From assembly GCA_903923345.1 (NCBI GenBank), contig CAIXXI010000084.1:1-48605 (forward strand): 48,605 bases of DNA. Direction: 5' to 3'. Of the stretch, positions 24,340-32,394 are shown in pieces (positions within the stretch are counted from its first letter, which is position 1; every line of letters begins with the position of its first letter). The notes under the pieces were generated by a model, which was not told where the DNA came from, did no database searches, and saw nothing but the letters and a program-made list of their open reading frames with translations. Made by a program: the position numbers and the translations under genes. This DNA comes from an uncultured Burkholderiales bacterium (GTDB lineage: Bacteria > Pseudomonadota > Gammaproteobacteria > Burkholderiales > Burkholderiaceae_E).

Positions 24340-26007
24340 TCAGACGCGGTCTTCCCCAGAGAAGCGCCGCGCCAGCAGTTCCTTCAGGATCCCGCGCCGG
24401 ATCGAGCGATCGGTCAGCGCGGGATTTTTCCACCACCAGCCGTCCTGCTGCATGCGGGTGCCTGCTTCGATGAAGCGCTGCAGAGCCGCTTCGAAGTCGG
24501 CATCAGTGTAGTTCAGGCTGAAGACCATCCGGCCGGTCCCGACCCACGACAAGGCCAGTCCGGCGTCCCGAAGGTAGTACTGGAGCATCCAGTTGTAGCG
24601 GCTTGGTTCGGTGTAGTAGACCGTCCAGATAGAGGACAGGTTCGCGACCCTGACCGGCAATCCGGCCTCTTCGAGGCGTTGATTGAAGCGCGCGGCGCGG
24701 CTGTTCCAGCGCTCATCGAGTCCATCGTAGAGCGCGCTGATCTCCGGGGTTTCCAGCCGATCCAGGAATGCGGCCATCGCACCCATGACATGCGGATGAG
24801 AGTTGAATGTGCCGCGGGCAAAGCAGATGTCGGCCGGGCGTTCGTCGCGCCAGCGCCGCATCAGGGCGGCGCGACCGCAGACGACACCGACCGGCAGTCC
24901 GCCGCCCAGCGTCTTGCCGTAGGTGACCATATCGGCCTGCACACCGAAGTACTCCTGTGCGCCGCCGCGGGCGAGGCGAAATCCGACGAAGACTTCGTCG
25001 AAGATCAGCACGATGCCGCGCGCGGTACAGACCTCGCGCAACTTGCGCAGCCATTCGGTGTACGCGGCGCGATCGAATCCGGCACGGCGCGAACTGTCGA
25101 CCAGCGAGGAATCGCCGGGCGCGGATTTGTTCGGGTGCAGGGCCTGCAGAGGGTTGATCAGCACGCAGGCGATGTCCTTGCGGGTGCTCAGCACCTTCAG
25201 CGCCCGATCGCTCATGTCGCTCAGGGTATAGACATCGCGCGGCTTGACCGGATTGCCGGGGCCGGGCTGCACGTCCTCCCACCAGCCGTGGTAGGCGCCG
25301 GTGAAGCGCACAAGATGCGTGCGGCGGGTGTGATAGCGGGCCAGACGCACTGCCTGCATGACCGCCTCGGTGCCGGACATGTGAAAGGAGACTTCGTCCA
25401 GGCCCGAGAGGCGCTTGAGGCGCTCGACGTTATCAGCGACCACCGGATGCAGGCCACCGAGTACGGCGCCGAGCTGGGCGACGCGGCTGGCACCGTCGGC
25501 CATGCAGTCCTTGTAGAAATCATTGCCAAAGACGTTCACGCCGTACGAGCCGGTGAGATCGTAAAAGACGTTGCCGTCAAGGTCGGTGACCGTGACGCCA
25601 CTGCTCGATTGAACGAAGGCGCCGACCGGCAACTGCTCGCGCACGTAACGGCTGTATTGGAACGGGACGCGATAGGCGCCGGTGAACTGCAGGTCCGAGA
25701 TGCCTTCACGGGCCCGGCGGGTCATTGCAATCGACTCCGGAAACTTGCCTTTGAAGGCGGCCGAGAGGGCGGCCATCCCGGCCCGTCGCTTGAGCACGAC
25801 GTCGGGGGGCGCGTCATCCGAGGCGTAAAAGCGCGCTTCGTCATAGGTATAGCCCGGCAGCAGGCCTGCGACCCGCTTGGCCATGCGCGAATGTCCGGCC
25901 AGAGACGGGTGCTTGGCCCGAGACAGTTGCAGTCGACGGTGAAGTCGCGGCAGGGTCACTGCAGCGGCACCGGCCAGCAGGGCATATAAGGTGATCGTTT
26001 CGTCCAT
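24340..26007 (-). CDS. Class-III aminotransferase, GSA-aminomutase-like, with N-terminal membrane segment
   Basis: A 555-aa PLP protein. The catalytic fold (~residues 110-540) has DLTGSYGVNVFGNDFYK, VSFHMSGTEAVMQAVRLAR, TGAYHGWWEDVQ, the cofactor Asp337 in IVLIFDEVFVGFR, and the Schiff-base Lys365 in VTYGKTLGGGLPVG, resembling glutamate-1-semialdehyde 2,1-aminomutase. Unlike HemL (about 430 aa) it has ~110 extra N-terminal residues that start with a probable membrane helix (ITLYALLAGAAAVTLP), and a Trp-rich C-terminal extension. The frame opens at 26142, inside the divergent psd-like gene; ATG 26007 is chosen to avoid that overlap. It is therefore unlikely to be the tetrapyrrole enzyme. Divergent pairing with the decarboxylase at 26076 suggests a joint amino-lipid role. 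Confidence 0.8.
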   Translation of the reverse strand: MDETITLYALLAGAAAVTLPRLHRRLQLSRAKHPSLAGHSRMAKRVAGLLPGYTYDEARFYASDDAPPDVVLKRRAGMAALSAAFKGKFPESIAMTRRAREGISDLQFTGAYRVPFQYSRYVREQLPVGAFVQSSSGVTVTDLDGNVFYDLTGSYGVNVFGNDFYKDCMADGASRVAQLGAVLGGLHPVVADNVERLKRLSGLDEVSFHMSGTEAVMQAVRLARYHTRRTHLVRFTGAYHGWWEDVQPGPGNPVKPRDVYTLSDMSDRALKVLSTRKDIACVLINPLQALHPNKSAPGDSSLVDSSRRAGFDRAAYTEWLRKLREVCTARGIVLIFDEVFVGFRLARGGAQEYFGVQADMVTYGKTLGGGLPVGVVCGRAALMRRWRDERPADICFARGTFNSHPHVMGAMAAFLDRLETPEISALYDGLDERWNSRAARFNQRLEEAGLPVRVANLSSIWTVYYTEPSRYNWMLQYYLRDAGLALSWVGTGRMVFSLNYTDADFEAALQRFIEAGTRMQQDGWWWKNPALTDRSIRRGILKELLARRFSGEDRV

Positions 26008-26075
26008 CAGGGCGTCCAGCAAAGAGTCATCAGAAAAACAGACTTCCACCTGTAACCTAAGCGCTTGACATATCG

Positions 26076-27002
26076 ATGAAACCCTCATTGTCCACTGACC
26101 CCACCGCCACGCCTCAGGCGCCTGTTTCCAGGCTTGCTGCACTGAGGGATCGACTGCTGTTGCAGGAAGACCTGAACTTCCTGCTGACCAACCGTGTACC
26201 GCGGATAGGGTTGACGCACCTCATGGGATGGTTCAGCCGGATCGAGAGTCCCTTGCTGGCCAAGCTGTCGATTCGCGTCTGGCGGCTGTTTACCGACCTC
26301 GATCTGAGCGATGCGCGCGAGCAGCGATTCGGCAGTCTGCATGCGTGTTTCACCCGGGCGCTCAAGCCGGGTTCACGGGTGTTCGATGCGGACCCTTCGG
26401 TGATTGCCAGCCCATGCGATGCGATCGTCGGCGCCTGCGGCAGTCTCGAGGGCATCAATGCCCTGCAGGCGAAAGGCTCGTCGTATTCGATGGCGGAACT
26501 GCTCGGGGACCCGGCTGTGGCAGAGCGGTTCCGGGGCGGTCGATACGTCACGCTGAGACTGACCTCGGCGATGTACCACCGGTTTCATGCGCCCGACGAG
26601 GGTCGACTGAAGCATGTCACGTACATCACCGGCGACACCTGGAACGTCAATCCGATCGCGCTGGATCGGGTCGAGCGTCTGTTCTGTCGCAACGAACGTG
26701 CGGTGCTGCATACCGAGCTGGTGGGCGGGGCGCCGGTGGCCTTGATCGCGGTCGCAGCCATTCTGGTGGCCAGTGTGCGGCTGCATGCACTGGATGTCCG
26801 GCTTCACCTGCGCTACAAGGGGCCCAACGAGATTGATTGCGATGTGCCCTTTGCACGCGGCGAGGAGCTGGGCTGGTTCGAGCACGGCTCCACGATCATT
26901 GTGCTGGCCCCGCCTGGATTCGAGCTGTGCGAGGGGATCACAAGCGGCACCCGGCTGCGGGCTGGCATGAGGCTGATGGCCAAGGGAGCCGCTGCAGCCT
27001 GA
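26076..27002 (+). CDS. Phosphatidylserine decarboxylase family protein
   Basis: A 308-aa pyruvoyl-dependent decarboxylase. Features: SPCDAIVGACG (catalytic Asp region), QAKGSSYSMAELLG, MYHRFHAPDEG (His168/His171) and the self-cleavage motif ELGWFEHGSTIIVLAPPG with G271-S272-T273, where Ser becomes the pyruvoyl group. This places it in the PSD type-I group, converting phosphatidylserine to phosphatidylethanolamine at the membrane. The HGST motif differs slightly from the LGST of E. coli Psd. No pssA lies beside it and the neighbour is a divergent aminotransferase, so it might act on another serine- or amino-acid-headgroup lipid. No strong ribosome-binding site precedes ATG 26076. It could also be the organism's only Psd. 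Confidence 0.87.
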   Translation: MKPSLSTDPTATPQAPVSRLAALRDRLLLQEDLNFLLTNRVPRIGLTHLMGWFSRIESPLLAKLSIRVWRLFTDLDLSDAREQRFGSLHACFTRALKPGSRVFDADPSVIASPCDAIVGACGSLEGINALQAKGSSYSMAELLGDPAVAERFRGGRYVTLRLTSAMYHRFHAPDEGRLKHVTYITGDTWNVNPIALDRVERLFCRNERAVLHTELVGGAPVALIAVAAILVASVRLHALDVRLHLRYKGPNEIDCDVPFARGEELGWFEHGSTIIVLAPPGFELCEGITSGTRLRAGMRLMAKGAAAA

Positions 27003-27038
27003 TCTGCAGGGCGGCTCCGCTTGCCCGCTGACAGGTGA

Positions 27039-27653
27039 TCAGGCGCTGGCGCTGGGCAGCGCCTTCATGCGCTCGTACAGGGCGACGATGTTCTTGTTGG
27101 CCGGATTGATCGGCTGGGCGATGTTGCCCCCGAAATCGAGGAACACGAACAAGAGGACATCGGCCAGTGTCATGCGATTGCCGCAGACGAAGGGGCGTCC
27201 GGCGATCAGACCATCAAGCCAAGTCAGCTTTTCCTGGGCGAGGGCTTTGAGGTCGTCTGCTGCCTGGGGAATCACCCGGATGCGCGACTGGAACATCTTG
27301 AGGCCCTCCGAAAACCGGAAGCCGTTGGCCATCGGTTCGATGATGTTCAGGTCGATGCGACGCACCCACATCCGCGTTTCGGCTCGCTCCTGCGCGGTGC
27401 TGCCGATCAGGGTCTTGCCAGCTGGCCCGATTTCGTCGAGGTACTCGCAGATGGCAGTGATTTCGGCCAGGACCATGCCGTCGTCGAGTTCGAGGCAGGG
27501 CATCTGCCCGGCCGGGTTCTTGGCGAGATAGGGCGTTTGACGGTTTTCGCCGCCGCGAAGATCGATCTTCGTGCTGGGCAGGTCGACGCCGCGTTCAGCA
27601 GCGAACATGCGAACGACGCGAGGGTTCGGTCCGACTGAGTCATAAAACAGCAT
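27039..27653 (-). CDS. Glutathione S-transferase family protein
   Basis: A 204-aa two-domain GST. The N-terminal thioredoxin-like domain reads LFYDSVGPNPRVVRMFAAER, with NPAGQMPCLELDDG (cis-Pro) and the Glu-Ile/Ser-like pair in LAEITAICEYLDE that binds glutathione. The C-terminal helical domain ends with the capping motif MTLADVLLFVFLDFG. Start ATG 27653 is chosen since the 26 residues before it are not GST-like. It probably conjugates or reduces electrophiles in the cytoplasm; substrate unknown. It converges with the psd-like gene, 36 bp apart. Confidence 0.87.
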   Translation of the reverse strand: MLFYDSVGPNPRVVRMFAAERGVDLPSTKIDLRGGENRQTPYLAKNPAGQMPCLELDDGMVLAEITAICEYLDEIGPAGKTLIGSTAQERAETRMWVRRIDLNIIEPMANGFRFSEGLKMFQSRIRVIPQAADDLKALAQEKLTWLDGLIAGRPFVCGNRMTLADVLLFVFLDFGGNIAQPINPANKNIVALYERMKALPSASA

Positions 27654-27785
27654 GGCGGTCTCTTTGGCAGGTGGGGAAGCGCCGCAGCTTAACGGCGGGA
27701 TCCGGGATCGGGCCAGCATGTTGGTCCACAAACGAAACCGCTACTTGGCCAGTCATCCAGACTTGTGGAGGTTGAGGTGGGGCGG

Positions 27786-28346
27786 TCAATCGACATTGGC
27801 CAGATCGACCTGCCGCAAGGCCAGGTCGATCAGAACCTGCTGACAGGCAATCTGCTCGGCGCCGATCGAGAACACGGTTGCGGGCGGCAGTTCGATGAAG
27901 GCATCGGTTTCGCTGCCCTCGACAACCAGGCGCATGCCGGCGCGTCGGGCGATTGTGCGCATCGGCTGATTTTCAGACAGGCAGTGCATGAAGAGCTCGA
28001 CCACCCCCCGGTTGCGGGCGTACAGGACTGCGCGTTCGAACATCGCCGATGCGATGCCTTGATGCCGAGCTTGAGGCAGCACCGACAGGCCCAGTTCGAC
28101 TGCGCCTCGATACAGCGCGAGGTGAGTGAGGCCAAGCAATTGGTCGCCTGACCGTACGCCGAGAACCGCGTCTGATTCCAGGTCAATGCCGTCAACGTAC
28201 TGGCGCAGCCAGATCCGGTCAGGCGTACGCCCGAAGCGAAGTCGCAGGTCATCAGATGAGAGCCGAGCAAAGTGCTGTTGCATTGCGGCACGATCCGATT
28301 CGCCAAGGAAGTAGGGCAGCTTGGTCTTTTCGATCAGTTTCATCAT
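27786..28346 (-). CDS. GNAT family N-acetyltransferase
   Basis: A 186-aa acetyl-CoA-dependent acyltransferase. The conserved acetyl-CoA binding signature is LGLSVLPQARHQGIASAMFE (Q/R-x-x-G-x-A), preceded by the beta-4 strand and followed by VVELFMHCLSENQPMRTIAR, the motif-B helix. The start ATG 28346 is set by a GGGGGG run six bases upstream; the frame extends 17 codons further without support. The substrate, small molecule or protein Lys, is unknown. Protein-acetylating GNATs sometimes accompany acyl-CoA synthetase and sirtuin genes, and both lie within 5 kb, but no motif here proves that role. Confidence 0.84.
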   Translation of the reverse strand: MMKLIEKTKLPYFLGESDRAAMQQHFARLSSDDLRLRFGRTPDRIWLRQYVDGIDLESDAVLGVRSGDQLLGLTHLALYRGAVELGLSVLPQARHQGIASAMFERAVLYARNRGVVELFMHCLSENQPMRTIARRAGMRLVVEGSETDAFIELPPATVFSIGAEQIACQQVLIDLALRQVDLANVD

Positions 28347-28469
28347 GAACACCCCCCAAAGGGGCAGGGTACCTGTTTGAAGAACTGTTTGTTGCACTGC
28401 AGCATGACTGTGAATCGATTCGGGTCCTGTTTGGGTCCGGGCGGTGCGCCAGGATCACTTGCCTTGTGC

Positions 28470-29660
28470 TCAAGCCGCGAGCTTCAGAACTTCAATGACC
28501 TCTGCCACTTGGGTCAAGGGCCTGGGGTTATTGCGCAGGTTGACGTACTCGAGCGCACGCACGGCAATTTCATCGAACTGCTCAGGGCCAATGCCGACCT
28601 CCCGCAGGGTGCCGGGCAGATTCAGAGATCGAACCAAACGGGCGACCAGATCGGCTGCCGGGATGTCAGGGTGCCCACTGGCGTCCGACAATGCCTGCTG
28701 GCGGCTGGCATTCACCGCAGCATTCCAGCGCAACACCGCCGGCAGCATCACACAGGAGGTATGGCCGTGGGCGATGCCGAAGGTCGCGCCCAGGGCATAG
28801 CCGATACCGTGGCTGGCACCCACCCGGGCACCCGCGGCCGACCCGGCGATCGCCTGCCACATGCCGAACTGAGCCTGCAGTCGGGCATGCAGGTCGGTTG
28901 GATCGGCCGCAATCCGCGGCAATGACTGGGCAAGCAGACGCCAGCCCTGCAGGGAGTGCGCCTCGGTGGCCGGGTTGGCCATCGGAGAGCAGAAGGACTC
29001 GACCGCATGGTCGACTGCACGGATCGCCGTGTTGAAGAGCAGATCGAGCGGTGTATCGAGTGTGGCGGCCGGATCGAGAATGACACTGACAGGCACCATC
29101 AGGCGGTGGCTGTAAGACTGCTTCGTGTGGGTGACGGACTCGGTGACCCCGGCATTCGGAGTGAACTCGGAGGCGGAGAGTGTCGTGGAGACGGCGATCA
29201 TGCGTGTCGCACCGACCGGTGCCTGAATGCGCCGTGTGAGTTCCCCGGTGAGCTGGTTGCGATAGGGCTCCATCGATTCGGGGCTATCGAGGTTCATCCA
29301 GAGCGCCATCAGCATCGCTTTCGTTGCATCGATGACCGAACCACCGCCCACGGCAACCAGCAGGTCGGCACCCGCTGACCGGGCAGCGCGCGCGCCTTCG
29401 ATCACATCTTCCCTCGGGCTGTGCGCACTGATGCGTGCGAAGCTGCCGCAATGGAGATCGCCCAGAGCGTGCTCGATGCGCTGCAGCGGACCGTTCTGCA
29501 GGCGCCCGAGTGATCGACCAGAGGTGAGAAAGACCCGTTTTGCGCCAAGGCGCTCGACTTCATCGCACACCGCCCTCTCGGCGGCCAAGCCAAAGAGCAC
29601 CTGCTCCTGGGACTGGATGATGTAGGTGCCGCTGGGCAGTGAAGGGCGTTCAGAACTCAT
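28470..29660 (-). CDS. Iron-containing alcohol dehydrogenase / maleylacetate-reductase-like
   Basis: A 396-aa group-III (iron-type) dehydrogenase. The NAD-binding motif is ADLLVAVGGGSVIDATKAM, then STTLSASEFTPNAGVT. The metal ligands are spread over VSVILDPAATLDTP, RAVDHAVESFCS and GIGYALGATFGIAHGHTSC (conserved Asp and three His). The SASE/ASHGIGYALG pattern is nearer to maleylacetate reductase-like members than to ethanol dehydrogenases. It reduces or oxidises a small carbonyl/alcohol with NAD(P)H; the exact substrate is open. It is divergent from the acyl-CoA synthetase gene, with a perfect palindrome in the 190-bp gap, so the two may share control. Confidence 0.86.
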   Translation of the reverse strand: MSSERPSLPSGTYIIQSQEQVLFGLAAERAVCDEVERLGAKRVFLTSGRSLGRLQNGPLQRIEHALGDLHCGSFARISAHSPREDVIEGARAARSAGADLLVAVGGGSVIDATKAMLMALWMNLDSPESMEPYRNQLTGELTRRIQAPVGATRMIAVSTTLSASEFTPNAGVTESVTHTKQSYSHRLMVPVSVILDPAATLDTPLDLLFNTAIRAVDHAVESFCSPMANPATEAHSLQGWRLLAQSLPRIAADPTDLHARLQAQFGMWQAIAGSAAGARVGASHGIGYALGATFGIAHGHTSCVMLPAVLRWNAAVNASRQQALSDASGHPDIPAADLVARLVRSLNLPGTLREVGIGPEQFDEIAVRALEYVNLRNNPRPLTQVAEVIEVLKLAA

Positions 29661-29750
29661 GTCGATTTCCGGTGGCGTGAATGCGTGGGAGAGGGTCAGG
29701 GCAGATTACACGGCCTGGCTCGATGCAGGGGCCTTGCAACTCGGTCTTGA

Positions 29751-29774
29751 TGCCTAAGCCTCGAGTCTTAGGCA
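29751..29774. promoter_or_regulatory. Perfect inverted repeat, probable operator in the divergent promoter region
   Basis: TGCCTAAG (29751-29758) and its exact reverse complement CTTAGGCA (29767-29774) are separated by eight bases, giving a 24-bp palindromic site. A further related half-site, GCCTTAGG, lies at 29791-29798, and TAATCT at 29804-29809 could be a -10 for the synthetase gene. The geometry suits a dimeric regulator; no regulator gene is adjacent. Confidence 0.6.
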
Positions 29775-29850
29775 GGTCGATCGCAAACGAGCCTTAGGGC
29801 GGGTAATCTCTGTCGTCCAAGCCTTGCATTCACACACCCGCGAGCCATCT

Positions 29851-31533
29851 ATGCCGACCCATCCCAACCCCTATCGACAAGGCCTCGATCGCAATCCGGC
29901 TAACCATGTCCCATTGACACCGTTGTCGCTGCTGGACTGGGCGGCCGATGTCTATCCCGAGCGCTGTGCCGTCATTCACGGCAAGCTGAGGATGTCCTGG
30001 GCGCAATTGAGGTCACGCTCGCGCAGGCTTGCTGCGAGCCTCGCTGGGTTGGATATCGGCGATGGCGATACTGTTGCAGTCATGCTGCCCAATACGCCTC
30101 CGATGATCGAGGCGCACTACGGTGTGCCCATGTCAGGGGCGGTGCTTCACTGCATCAACACGCGGCTGGATGCGGCGACGGTGGCCTTTGTGCTGGAGCA
30201 CTCGGACAGCAAAGTGCTGATCGTTGATCGTGAGTTTTCGATCACGGCCCGAGACGCAATCGAAAATCTGAAGGCGGCTGGCAAGCGCGTGCCTCAGATC
30301 ATTGATGTCGATGATCCCGAGTTCGAGGGTCCGGGTGAGCGCCTCGGTTCAACTGACTATGAAGCGTTGTTGGCCGGTGGTGATCCTTCTTTTGAACCGC
30401 GCATGCCAGCAGATGAATGGGATGCGATTGGTCTGAATTACACCTCGGGCACCACCGGCAACCCGAAGGGCGTGGTGGTCCACCATCGCGGCGCCTACCT
30501 CAATGCGGTCGGCAATGTGCTGGCGTGGAGCTTGCCGCGACATCCCACCTACCTGTGGACACTGCCCATGTTCCACTGCAATGGATGGTGTTTTCCCTGG
30601 ACGCTTGCGGCTGTCGCCGGTACCAATGTGTGTCTCAGAAGGGTCGATCCGGAGCTGATCTTCTCGCTGATTCGGGAGCATCGGGTGAGTCACTATTGCG
30701 GCGCACCCATCGTGCATTCCATGCTGATTTCTGCCCCGGCATCATTGCGTGCAGGTATCGACTGGCCTGTAAAGGCCATGGTTGCGGGTGCTGCACCACC
30801 GGCAGCCATGATCGAGGGGATGGCTCGGCTCGGCTTCGATGTAACCCATGTGTACGGATTGACCGAGGTCTATGGCCCGGCGGCCGCCTGCGCCAAGCAT
30901 GAGCATTGGGCGTCATTGCCGCTGGCCGAGCAGGTCGAACTCAATGGCCGTCAGGGCATGCGTTATCAGCTTCAGCAGGGCTGTACCGTGGTCGACCCCC
31001 AGACCCTGCTTGAAGTGCCCCGAGATGGCGAAACCATGGGCGAAGTGGTGTTCCGCGGCAATGTGGTGATGAAGGGCTATCTCAAGAATCCCGCCGCCAC
31101 CACCGAGGCCTTCGCGGGTGGATGGTTCCATACCGGCGACCTAGGCGTGCTCCACGCTGATGGCTACGTGAAACTCAAGGACCGCGCCAAGGACATCATC
31201 ATTTCGGGAGGAGAGAACATCTCGTCCATCGAGGTGGAAGACGCGCTCTACAAGCATCCGGCCGTGATGGCGGCGGCTGTGGTCGCCCGACCCGATGAGA
31301 AATGGGGCGAAACACCGATAGCCTTTGTGGAGCTGCGCGTGGATCATCGGCCTGCCGATGCTGCGGCTGAGGCGGCGCTGGCGCAGGTCATCATGGAGCA
31401 CTGCCGAGCGCATCTTGCGCGCTTCAAGTGTCCGCGCGAGGTGCGGTTTACCGAGCTGCCCAAGACCTCCACGGGCAAGATTCAGAAACACCTGTTGCGG
31501 GCAGAGCTGAAGTCGGCGAGTGCGATCGGTTGA
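29851..31533 (+). CDS. AMP-forming acyl-CoA synthetase
   Basis: A 560-aa ANL-superfamily enzyme activating a carboxylic acid to acyl-CoA via acyl-AMP. Motifs: LNYTSGTTGNPKGVVVHHRG (P-loop), ATP-binding GLTEVYGPA, GWFHTGDLGVLHADGYVKLKD (A7/A8 with hinge), IIISGGENISSIEVE, and the C-terminal catalytic Lys543 in PKTSTGKIQKHLL. The pattern fits short/medium-chain fatty or branched/aryl acid synthetases rather than acetyl-CoA synthetase, which is longer. ATG 29851 is preferred over the upstream in-frame TTG 29824. A sirtuin gene begins 45 bp after the stop; such deacylases reactivate this enzyme type by removing acyl groups from the PKT-x-x-GK lysine. Confidence 0.9.
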   Translation: MPTHPNPYRQGLDRNPANHVPLTPLSLLDWAADVYPERCAVIHGKLRMSWAQLRSRSRRLAASLAGLDIGDGDTVAVMLPNTPPMIEAHYGVPMSGAVLHCINTRLDAATVAFVLEHSDSKVLIVDREFSITARDAIENLKAAGKRVPQIIDVDDPEFEGPGERLGSTDYEALLAGGDPSFEPRMPADEWDAIGLNYTSGTTGNPKGVVVHHRGAYLNAVGNVLAWSLPRHPTYLWTLPMFHCNGWCFPWTLAAVAGTNVCLRRVDPELIFSLIREHRVSHYCGAPIVHSMLISAPASLRAGIDWPVKAMVAGAAPPAAMIEGMARLGFDVTHVYGLTEVYGPAAACAKHEHWASLPLAEQVELNGRQGMRYQLQQGCTVVDPQTLLEVPRDGETMGEVVFRGNVVMKGYLKNPAATTEAFAGGWFHTGDLGVLHADGYVKLKDRAKDIIISGGENISSIEVEDALYKHPAVMAAAVVARPDEKWGETPIAFVELRVDHRPADAAAEAALAQVIMEHCRAHLARFKCPREVRFTELPKTSTGKIQKHLLRAELKSASAIG

Positions 31534-31578
31534 TGGACGTACTTGATCCTCTGATGCAATGCAGGGCAGGAGACCAAC

Positions 31579-32379
31579 ATGAACCAGACTGACAAGCCTT
31601 CGGATCAACATGACGCTGCTGCGGTGCTGGGCACTGTAGCTGGGTGGGTGAATGAGGCCCAGCGGATTGTGGTGCTCACCGGTGCCGGCATTTCAACCGA
31701 CTCAGGCATCCCGGATTTTCGAGGCCCACAGGGCGTATGGACCCGTAATCCGCAGGCCGAAAAGCAGGCCACCCTTCAGCATTATCTGGCGGATGCGGAA
31801 GTCCGCCGTGCGTCGTGGCAGGCGCGTTTGCATCATCCGGCCTGGAGCGCCACGCCTAATGACGGTCACCGAGCGGTGGTCACCCTTGAGCGTCGCGGCA
31901 AGTTGCACGCGCTCATCACGCAAAACGTCGATGAGCTGCACCAGATCGCCGGAAATTCGCCCGAGAAGGTCATCGAGGTGCACGGCACCATTCGACGAGT
32001 GATGTGTTGGGATTGTCAACGCCGTCAGCCGATGACCGAAGTGCTCGAGCGGGTGCGCGCTGGCGAACTCGACCCTCGATGCGAAGTGTGCAGCGGCATC
32101 ATGAAGAGCGACACGATTTCCTTCGGTCAGGCGCTGGTGCCCGAGGTCATTGAGCGGGCGTTTCAGGTGGCCGAAGAGACTGATCTGCTGATCGCCATCG
32201 GCAGCACGCTGCAGGTGCAGCCGGTGGCGGGTGTGGTGCCCACCGCCCGACGTGCCGGTGCTCGGGTCATCATCATCAATGCCCAGCCGACGGCCTGCGA
32301 TGATCTGGCGCATGCCGTGATGCAGGGCTCGATCGGGCAGTTGTTACCAGCGATTTGTGGGCAGGCTCAGCTGAGCTGA
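31579..32379 (+). CDS. NAD-dependent protein deacylase (sirtuin, CobB/Sir2 family)
   Basis: A 266-aa sirtuin removing acyl groups from protein lysines and consuming NAD+. Motifs: VVLTGAGISTDSGIPDFRG (NAD site), LITQNVDELHQIAG, catalytic His in IEVHGTIRR, four zinc Cys in CWDC and CEVC, SDTISFGQALVP, and IAIGSTLQVQPVAG. It lacks the Tyr/Arg pair (A-x14-Y-x-x-R) of SIRT5-like desuccinylases as far as can be seen by eye, so deacetylase activity is more likely. AGGAG lies close upstream of ATG 31579. Its position behind the AMP-forming synthetase suggests the synthetase is its substrate. Confidence 0.92.
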   Translation: MNQTDKPSDQHDAAAVLGTVAGWVNEAQRIVVLTGAGISTDSGIPDFRGPQGVWTRNPQAEKQATLQHYLADAEVRRASWQARLHHPAWSATPNDGHRAVVTLERRGKLHALITQNVDELHQIAGNSPEKVIEVHGTIRRVMCWDCQRRQPMTEVLERVRAGELDPRCEVCSGIMKSDTISFGQALVPEVIERAFQVAEETDLLIAIGSTLQVQPVAGVVPTARRAGARVIIINAQPTACDDLAHAVMQGSIGQLLPAICGQAQLS

Positions 32380-32394
32380 TTCAGCTGAGCGGAG

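Noticed and set aside
24679..25989. 436-codon plus-strand frame opposite the aminotransferase
   Set aside because: Antisense shadow of a gene with intact PLP motifs; no recognisable domain and no ribosome-binding site.
26065..26070. Perfect TTGACA just before the PSD-type gene
   Set aside because: A matching -10 at 17 bp spacing would lie inside the coding sequence, downstream of the best start, so it is probably chance.
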